Source: DATBGO01 sp050011895 (GTDB taxonomy: Bacteria > Actinomycetota > Actinomycetes > Streptosporangiales > Streptosporangiaceae). Taken from it: 64,000 nt of DNA. The stretch spans positions 62,001 to 126,000 of the forward strand of contig JBEKIF010000033.1 in NCBI GenBank assembly GCA_050011895.1, written 5' to 3'. Under the pieces are notes generated by a model. The model had not been told where the DNA came from. It saw nothing but the letters and a program-made list of their open reading frames with translations, and ran no database searches. Positions 59,315-64,000 of this stretch are shown here, piece after piece (within the stretch, counting starts at the first letter, position 1; the number at the start of each line of letters is the position of its first letter). Position numbers and translations under genes: made by a program.

Positions 59315-59773
59315 ATGACAAGCCACGATGAGGTTCCGCGCGTCGTCAGCGCCGGCCGTGAGATCGCGGCCGGGCCGGGAGAGATCTTCGAGTTCATCGC
59401 CGATCCGGCTCAACAGCCACGCTGGGACGGCAACGAGAACTTGGCCGGGGCACCCGACGGGCAGCGCGTCCGTCGCGCGGGTGAGGTGTTCTTGATGACG
59501 CTCACCAATGGCGACGTCAGGGAGAACCACGTGGTCGAGTTCGCCGAGAGCCGCTGCATTGCCTGGAAGCCAGCCGAGCCGGGGCAAGAGCCGCCCGGGC
59601 ATCTGTGGCGATGGGATCTTGAGCAAGTCGGCGCGTCTCGCACGCGGGTCACCTGCACCTACGACTGGACCCGGCTGACCGACGAGAGCCGCTTCCCGCA
59701 GGCCCGCGCGACTACACGTGACAAGCTTCGAGCCTCGCTCGACCGGCTTGCTGCCCTCGCTGAAAGTCCCTGA
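59315..59773 (+). CDS. SRPBCC-family protein (polyketide cyclase-like)
   Basis: The 152-residue protein has the START-like fold: SAGREIAAGPGEIFEFIADP, QQPRWDGNENLA, VFLMTLTNGDVRENHVVEFA and TRVTCTYDWTRLTDESRFPQ. It probably binds a hydrophobic ligand. Just before it, a 16-bp unit GATTCGATGGGGAGAT is tandemly duplicated (59285-59316), so the ribosome site and start are partly copied. ATG 59315 is the start. Confidence 0.85.
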   Translation: MTSHDEVPRVVSAGREIAAGPGEIFEFIADPAQQPRWDGNENLAGAPDGQRVRRAGEVFLMTLTNGDVRENHVVEFAESRCIAWKPAEPGQEPPGHLWRWDLEQVGASRTRVTCTYDWTRLTDESRFPQARATTRDKLRASLDRLAALAESP

Positions 59774-60221
59774 CCGTCAACCGCTGAACAGCAGATGCCT
59801 AGCGGACGCAGGTCCGCCGTTGTGCTTGGTGCCGTCTTTGGCTTTGACCTGTGCCGAGCCGCTGGTTTCCAGTTCCTGCGGGAGGTGGGCCGTCCAGGCT
59901 TGGGCCATCTCTGGCCAGCCGGGCATTGACATCCGCCTGCCCGGCCTGGGAGCACTGCGGCTGGCCGCCTGGGCGCACCTGCTCGGCTTCTCCGGCCATT
60001 TCGATGGTGACGACACCGTCGGGGCGTACGACCCCGCGAGCCTTTCTTGCGGCCGTTCTTCTCCCCGGGCGACTGCGGCCTTACGGGCCGACAGCTCTCG
60101 ACCAGCGATGTGACGCAGGTCACACCGCTCCCTCCCTGCCCGAGTAACAGGCCGGAGGCCCGTGTCGCTTTAGTCGGTGTTGTCAGCTGCCTCGAAGCTG
60201 AGGCTTAACCGAAGGAGAGCT
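59774..60221. other. Gap with no supported gene, possible decayed reverse-strand gene
   Basis: Two adjoining reverse-strand frames look weakly coding (one with a GVVTIEMAGEAEQVRPGG segment, the next with MAQAWTAHLPQELETSGSAQ). They might be halves of a frameshifted gene, but no domain is recognised. Confidence 0.3.
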
Positions 60222-60632
60222 ATGCGTGCATCCCTGCTAGCCCGTGCCGGATCCGTTGCTGCCGCCGCAGCGATTGCCACGACCGGGGCGGTGGCAGCCG
60301 CCGGCACCGCTGGGGCCGCCACAACGCACCCGCTGCGGCTGCCCACGCACCTGTTCGTCGCCAAGGTGTCGGTGGTCGGGCACCACCCGCACGAGCGGAT
60401 AATCCTCGGAGACCTGACGTCGCACCGGGTCCCGCTACGGGGTAAGGCCGTTTACCTGGACCGCCGGATTGCGCCCCGTAGGTGGGCGGTGGTCGCCCGC
60501 GAGGTCACTGACAGGCGCGGCGCCGTCGCGTTCGTGGTCAACCCCAGGAAGAACGCACACTTCGTGCTGGTCTTCAGGGGCAGCCCGAACTTCAGGCCGA
60601 GCCGCAGCCGGGTTGTCACCGTCAAGGGTTAG
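60222..60632 (+). CDS. Secreted Ig-like protein (136 aa)
   Basis: From ATG 60222, with AAGGAGAG upstream, the product has an Ala-rich signal peptide (MRASLLARAGSVAAAAAIAT, then GAVAAAGTAGAA) and a single beta-rich domain (KVSVVGHHPHERIILGDLTS, AVYLDRRIAPRRWAVVAREV, RGAVAFVVNPRKNAHFVLVF). Its role is unknown. It precedes the sigma factor gene by 110 bases on the same strand. Confidence 0.8.
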   Translation: MRASLLARAGSVAAAAAIATTGAVAAAGTAGAATTHPLRLPTHLFVAKVSVVGHHPHERIILGDLTSHRVPLRGKAVYLDRRIAPRRWAVVAREVTDRRGAVAFVVNPRKNAHFVLVFRGSPNFRPSRSRVVTVKG

Positions 60633-60742
60633 GCCACAAGCAGCGAGGAGTCTTACGCCGGCCAGCGAAGCTAGCCGGATCGCGAACAATATGGCGGGTT
60701 GGCACTGTCTCAGCCGACCGGCGTGAGACTCTGGCTGGCGCG

Positions 60743-61363
60743 ATGACCGCAGAGACTGATGACTTGGACGAGGCGCTGGCCCAGGCCCGAGTGGGTGACG
60801 AGGCCGGGTTCCTTGAACTGTGGCGGAGCCTGCAGCCGCGACTGCTGCGCTTCCTGCGCGTTCTGCGTTGTGATGACCCCGATGATGTGGCAAGTGAGAC
60901 GTGGCTGCAGGTGGTTCGTGACCTGCACACGTTCAAGGGCAGTGAGGAGGACTTCCGGCGCTGGCTGTTCACCGTCGGGCGGCACCGGGCCATCGACGCG
61001 GCGCGAGCCCGGATGCGGCGGCGCGCCAGCCCGGTGGCCGACGGCCTCGACAGCCTGGCCGATGCGCAGATGGTTGAGGATCAGGTGCTCGACGGCATAT
61101 CGGTGCAGAAGGCCATCGCGATGCTCGTCGGCCTCTCGCCGGATCAGGCGGAGGCCGTGGCCTTGCGGGTGATCGCGGGCCTGGACACGCCGGCAGTAGC
61201 GGACATCCTCGGTAAGTCTCCCGGCGCGGTGCGAGTGGCTCTGCACCGCGGGCTGCGCGCCCTGGCCGCCGATCCGCGTGTCCGGGCCCTGGCCGCCGAT
61301 CCGGGCCCGGACAACCAGGCTCCTGATCCAGGCCTCCTGACGCCGAGGAGGTGCGCCGGATGA
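60743..61363 (+). CDS. ECF-type RNA polymerase sigma factor
   Basis: The 206-residue protein has sigma region 2 (GFLELWRSLQPRLLRFLRVL, VASETWLQVVRDLHTFKGSE, RRWLFTVGRHRAIDAARARM) and region 4 (LSPDQAEAVALRVIAGLDTP, AVADILGKSPGAVRVALHRG). It probably transcribes cell-surface or stress genes. A 27-bp in-frame duplication (61258-61303) gives ALAADPRVRALAADPG at the C-terminus. Its stop overlaps the next start as ATGA. Confidence 0.9.
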   Translation: MTAETDDLDEALAQARVGDEAGFLELWRSLQPRLLRFLRVLRCDDPDDVASETWLQVVRDLHTFKGSEEDFRRWLFTVGRHRAIDAARARMRRRASPVADGLDSLADAQMVEDQVLDGISVQKAIAMLVGLSPDQAEAVALRVIAGLDTPAVADILGKSPGAVRVALHRGLRALAADPRVRALAADPGPDNQAPDPGLLTPRRCAG

Positions 61364-62496
61364 CCGCTGACCTTCCGGGCGGCGCCCGGCCCGGTGAGCC
61401 GGGCCTTGATCAGCTGTTTGGGGTGCTGACATCGGGCCCCGAGCCAGCTGAGCTGGCCGGAGAGAGCGCCGCGCTGACGATGTTCCGGGCTAACCCGCAG
61501 CCCGCCGCGACAGCGGCCATTGCTGCGGCTACGTCCGCCGCGACCTCGCCAGCGGCGGCCCCCGCCAGCACCAGCCCGGCCTCGTCCGGGTGGCGCGGCC
61601 TCCGGCGGCATGGCCGGCGGGCGGGCCGGCTCGCCGCCGCCCTCACGGTCGCGCTGGTCGGCGGTTTCGCCGCGGCGGCGTACACGGAGGTACTGCCCGC
61701 GCCCGCGCAGCACGTTGCTTACCGGGTGCTCGGCTTTGCCGGTGTCCCGGACGTTCACCGCAGTACGCCCGGCGCGGGCGGCGCGCCGGCGCCGGGCGCC
61801 ACTCATCTCGGCGGGCCTGCCCCGGTCCGCGGCGCATCGCCTGCGGCCGGCAGCCCGCGGCGGTCTGCGGGGGCCGGCCCGTCCGCATCGCCGACCGCAC
61901 GCCCGACGGCTTCGCGTTCCCGGTCAGCGGCCGCAGCGCAGGTGATTCTGCGGCTCACCGTCGCGCGCGGCCAGATCGCGGCGGGCGCCGGCGATGTATT
62001 CGGCGGATGGCTCACCGGCCAGGGCGGGGCCATCCAAGGCGCAAAGCTGAGCCTGTTCGAGCGCGCTCCCGGCCAGCCGTCCTGGACGCTGGCCGGTGCT
62101 GCGACGACCGGCCCCGCAGGCCGCGCAGTCCTGACCGTCGCTGAACTAGCGTCGAACGCGGTGTTCCGGGTAACCGGCCCGGCCGACGTGGTGAGCCGGG
62201 CGGTGCTGGTCACCGTCCTACCGCCGGTGTCGGCCAGTCTCACCAGCGGCCCGCACGGGCGTGCGTACGTGCTTACCGCGAGCAGCCCGTTCGCGGTTCC
62301 CGGCGATTACGTCGTGCTGCAGATTGGGTCCGGCGGCCAGTGGCTGGGCCTGCGGGCCCACCGGCTGGACAGTGGTGACCAGGCCGACTTCGTCGTGCGG
62401 CCGCACGCGCTGGCGCGGATTTACCGGGTGGTGCTGCTGGCCACGCCAGCGCACGGCAGGTCAGTCAGCATCCCAGTGACGGTCCCGGCTGGCTAG
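61360..62496 (+). CDS. Anti-sigma-like membrane protein with Ig-type outer domain
   Basis: The 378-residue protein has a cytoplasmic segment (LDQLFGVLTSGPEPAELAGE, SAALTMFRANPQ) that could bind the sigma factor, one transmembrane helix (RLAAALTVALVGGFAAAAYT) and a Pro/Ser-rich stalk before an Ig-like outer domain (TVARGQIAAGAGDVFGGWLT, SLFERAPGQPSWTLAGAATT). The ATGA overlap with the sigma gene supports functional pairing. No zinc motif is seen, so it is of a non-ZAS type. Confidence 0.8.
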   Translation: MTADLPGGARPGEPGLDQLFGVLTSGPEPAELAGESAALTMFRANPQPAATAAIAAATSAATSPAAAPASTSPASSGWRGLRRHGRRAGRLAAALTVALVGGFAAAAYTEVLPAPAQHVAYRVLGFAGVPDVHRSTPGAGGAPAPGATHLGGPAPVRGASPAAGSPRRSAGAGPSASPTARPTASRSRSAAAAQVILRLTVARGQIAAGAGDVFGGWLTGQGGAIQGAKLSLFERAPGQPSWTLAGAATTGPAGRAVLTVAELASNAVFRVTGPADVVSRAVLVTVLPPVSASLTSGPHGRAYVLTASSPFAVPGDYVVLQIGSGGQWLGLRAHRLDSGDQADFVVRPHALARIYRVVLLATPAHGRSVSIPVTVPAG

Positions 62497-62541
62497 CCTG
62501 GCGGGCTCAGCTCACAGAGCCCCTATGATTCTGCATAACTG

Positions 62542-62591
62542 AAGGGCGCCGGCACCGCCCCAGCCGCGGGTCGGGTGGGTGCGGCGCCCTT
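62542..62591. terminator. Bidirectional hairpin between convergent genes
   Basis: AAGGGCGCCGGCAC (62542-62555) pairs with GTGCGGCGCCCTT (62579-62591), with one bulged base. It lies in the gap between the anti-sigma-like and Doc genes, placed to end transcription from both sides. Confidence 0.7.
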
Positions 62592-62592
62592 G

Positions 62593-62973
62593 TCACGGAC
62601 GGGGTTCGGTGGCGTTCCGCAGTCGTGTGGTTATCTTCTCGCCCGAGTCGAGATGGCCGGTCGCGACATCGATGACAAGGTCGTAGGCCTCGTCGTTGGT
62701 GAGCGTCAGCCGGCGTCCGTTGACGCCGTAGAAAGCGATGACCGCGGCTAGGGCGAGCCGCTTGTTGCCATCGACTAGTGCGTGATTTCTTGCAAGTGAA
62801 TGCAGCAAGGCCGCTGCCTTGCTGTCCAGATCGGGGTAGGCGTCCGCTCCGAAGGCTGTGGCCTGAGGCCGCGCGACAGCTGATTCCAGCAGTCCGACAT
62901 CGCGGATGGGCGGATCGGTGCCCAGGACTCGCGCGGCAATATGCAGTACCTCGGGCGCCGTCAGGTAGATCAC
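62593..62973 (-). CDS. Doc/Fic-family toxin (death-on-curing)
   Basis: The 126-residue protein has the Fic/Doc core with HALVDGNKRLALAAVIAFYG (Doc-like H-x-x-x-D-G-N-K-R motif) and an N-terminal YLTAPEVLHIAARVLGTDPP. Doc proteins phosphorylate EF-Tu and arrest translation. The Gly-Asn-Lys order is that of Doc rather than classic AMPylating Fic. It is coupled by a GTGA overlap with the upstream antitoxin gene. Confidence 0.88.
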   Translation of the reverse strand: MIYLTAPEVLHIAARVLGTDPPIRDVGLLESAVARPQATAFGADAYPDLDSKAAALLHSLARNHALVDGNKRLALAAVIAFYGVNGRRLTLTNDEAYDLVIDVATGHLDSGEKITTRLRNATEPRP

Positions 62974-63173
62974 TGCGCAAGCCGCTCCAGCGCCTCGGCG
63001 TAGCGGGGCAGTTCCTCGTCAAGAACACGGGCGAGCAGCTCGGCGCGGCTGTGGCCTTCTACATATTCGCGGATGGCCTGGCGGGCCACTTCCTGCATTG
63101 GGCGGCCCTCATGCTCCGCCCGCAGGCGCAGCGCCCTCGCCTCAGCGTCGCTGAGCCGCAAAGTCATGGCCAT
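62970..63173 (-). CDS. Ribbon-helix-helix antitoxin partner of Doc
   Basis: The 67-residue protein begins with an RHH motif (AMTLRLSDAEARALRLRAEH, EGRPMQEVARQAIREYVEGH) and ends in an acidic, helical toxin-binding tail (LARVLDEELPRYAEALERLA). TACCAT (63180-63185) lies 6 nt before the ATG and within a palindromic operator, so the pair should be auto-regulated. It overlaps doc by four bases. Confidence 0.88.
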   Translation of the reverse strand: MAMTLRLSDAEARALRLRAEHEGRPMQEVARQAIREYVEGHSRAELLARVLDEELPRYAEALERLAQ

Positions 63174-63180
63174 GCAAACA

Positions 63181-63200
63181 TGGTATCACTCTTGATACCA
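63181..63200. promoter_or_regulatory. Operator palindrome of the toxin-antitoxin module
   Basis: TGGTATCA (63181-63188) and TGATACCA (63193-63200) form a perfect 8-bp inverted repeat with a CTCT spacer, overlapping the -10 box of the antitoxin gene. This fits binding by a ribbon-helix-helix dimer pair. Confidence 0.75.
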
Positions 63201-63354
63201 GCCGCCCAGAAGCCCGCTCATAGCCGCGCCCAGGTCGTAGCGGCCTGCGCTATTTACATCAGACACGCCGTGCCGCCCCGCGCCCGCCCCAGCTCACGGA
63301 CCGAATTGCGGCTGCCGTACTGGCCTGGATAGATGATCATGCCAAGCTATTTTC

Positions 63355-64000
63355 TTAACGATTTGAGGCGCTCGTCGAGCCGGACACGCAATATTTCTCA
63401 TAGCTAGTATTATCAGTAGATAGGTAAGCGTTACTAGTTGAATCCCCAGTGGCAACGGAAGCAAGGCGCTTTGAGGCGGCAATCCATTCCGCCAGACCGA
63501 CCTTGCAGTTACTGGCCTGCATCTCATGCCAGGCATCGGCCGCGAGGGTCAGGCCTACACCGTAGATTATTTCCACCTTTGTCAGACTGTTTCCTTTGTA
63601 CACCGATGCCGCCTTCATCATGAATGTGTGACCAGTAGCGACCTCGCCTAAATTGTAGTACAGAATTGCCTCACTCCGCAGCGCGTCAGCCTGGGCGAGA
63701 GGTGTCCCTTGTGATGCGTTGACGGCATCACGGTAGTACTCGATAGCTGCAGGTACGTCTTGGCCTATTGCCAGCGCGTTGGCAACCTCAGCGTATTCTA
63801 TGGGTGCCACCGTTCCTCTGCCATTAAGATAGGAAATCAGCACTGCCCCAGCTTCACCGTCGGCAAGGAGCTGATCGGTCCACGCAATATCTGCAGCAGA
63901 TAGCGCAGACGTACGCGCCGACCCGGTCAGTGCGCCCGCTGCCTGGTCGACGGTAATGGTCTTCTCGTCGTATTGCTGGGCGATGCTTGTGGTGAGCTGC
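63355..64000 (-). CDS. Partial protein of unknown function, TPR-like (runs off the right edge)
   Basis: The open frame continues past 64000 with no start codon in view. The visible 214 residues include TTSIAQQYDEKTITVDQAAG, APIEYAEVANALAIGQDVPA, AIEYYRDAVNASQGTPLAQA and EAILYYNLGEVATGHTFMMK, suggesting TPR-like helical repeats, then a Ser/Thr/Asn-rich C-terminus with two Cys (ASNCKVGL, EKYCVSG). The base composition is more AT-rich than the rest of the window, hinting at transfer. No function assigned. Confidence 0.7.
   Translation of the reverse strand, partial: QLTTSIAQQYDEKTITVDQAAGALTGSARTSALSAADIAWTDQLLADGEAGAVLISYLNGRGTVAPIEYAEVANALAIGQDVPAAIEYYRDAVNASQGTPLAQADALRSEAILYYNLGEVATGHTFMMKAASVYKGNSLTKVEIIYGVGLTLAADAWHEMQASNCKVGLAEWIAASKRLASVATGDSTSNAYLSTDNTSYEKYCVSGSTSASNR

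Noticed and set aside
59777..60016. Reverse-strand 79-codon frame after the SRPBCC gene
   Set aside because: Only weakly coding-like, no known domain and a neighbouring frame appears equally good; kept as a gap note.

Overview
The window is high-GC actinomycete chromosome. GC-rich third codon positions, GTG/TTG starts, GlnR, mycothiol synthase (MshD), LAL-type LuxR giants, an XRE/DUF397 pair and many leaderless promoters all point to a filamentous Actinomycetota, most like Streptosporangiales or Streptomycetales; the species cannot be named from sequence alone. I see no rRNA, tRNA, CRISPR array, insertion sequence or phage gene.

Left third (1-26.7 kb), mostly conserved core. A proline dehydrogenase runs off the left edge. 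Next come YgfZ, a Nur-like nickel-responsive Fur regulator, a secreted G1-type glutamic peptidase, a nitrobindin-like heme protein, a DsrE-like protein and the MurT/GatD pair that amidates lipid II. Between 7.5 and 19.4 kb lies a type IV secretion-like block: a HerA/VirB4-type ATPase, a VirD4/TraG-like membrane protein whose P-loop looks degenerate, a Ser/Thr-rich membrane protein, a GntR/HutC regulator and a small, apparently frameshifted membrane protein. A MarR regulator and a GT-C glycosyltransferase sit inside this block. From 19.6 to 24.5 kb there is a sulfur operon (leader peptide, DUF4395, thiosulfate sulfurtransferase, DUF1416), a membrane thioredoxin, an ECF sigma/anti-sigma pair, an LmeA-like protein and MoaD. 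GlnR and MshD follow.

Middle third (26.8-41.5 kb): gamma-carbonic anhydrase, a DivIVA-like coiled-coil protein, Ppx/GppA phosphatase, M19 dipeptidase, Bcr/CflA exporter, MptB-like mannosyltransferase, DUF4118 membrane protein, a UDP-sulfoquinovose synthase-like SqdB, a FUSC transporter, a diacylglycerol kinase-like lipid kinase and small enzymes.

Right third (41.5-64 kb) is accessory in character: XRE/DUF397, a tiny secreted peptide, two LAL regulators (one frameshifted, with relics of others beside it), two secreted beta-helix proteins, a geranylgeranyl-reductase-like flavoprotein, a second sigma/membrane protein pair, a Doc/ribbon-helix-helix toxin-antitoxin module with a clear operator, and a partial, more AT-rich protein at the right edge.

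Three themes cut across the window. (1) Short tandem repeats with 9-27 bp periods occur in intergenic gaps and in frame inside linkers and C-termini of many unrelated genes. (2) Many start codons lie 6-9 nt after a TANNNT -10 box with no Shine-Dalgarno sequence, so leaderless transcription seems common. (3) Several perfect palindromes sit upstream of regulators. The items most worth a second look are the cysteine-containing leaderless leader peptide at 21.4 kb, the short ORF with a 16-nt anti-16S-like Shine-Dalgarno at 2.15 kb, the inverted repeats flanking the HTH end of the LAL gene at 47 kb, and the T4SS-like block.
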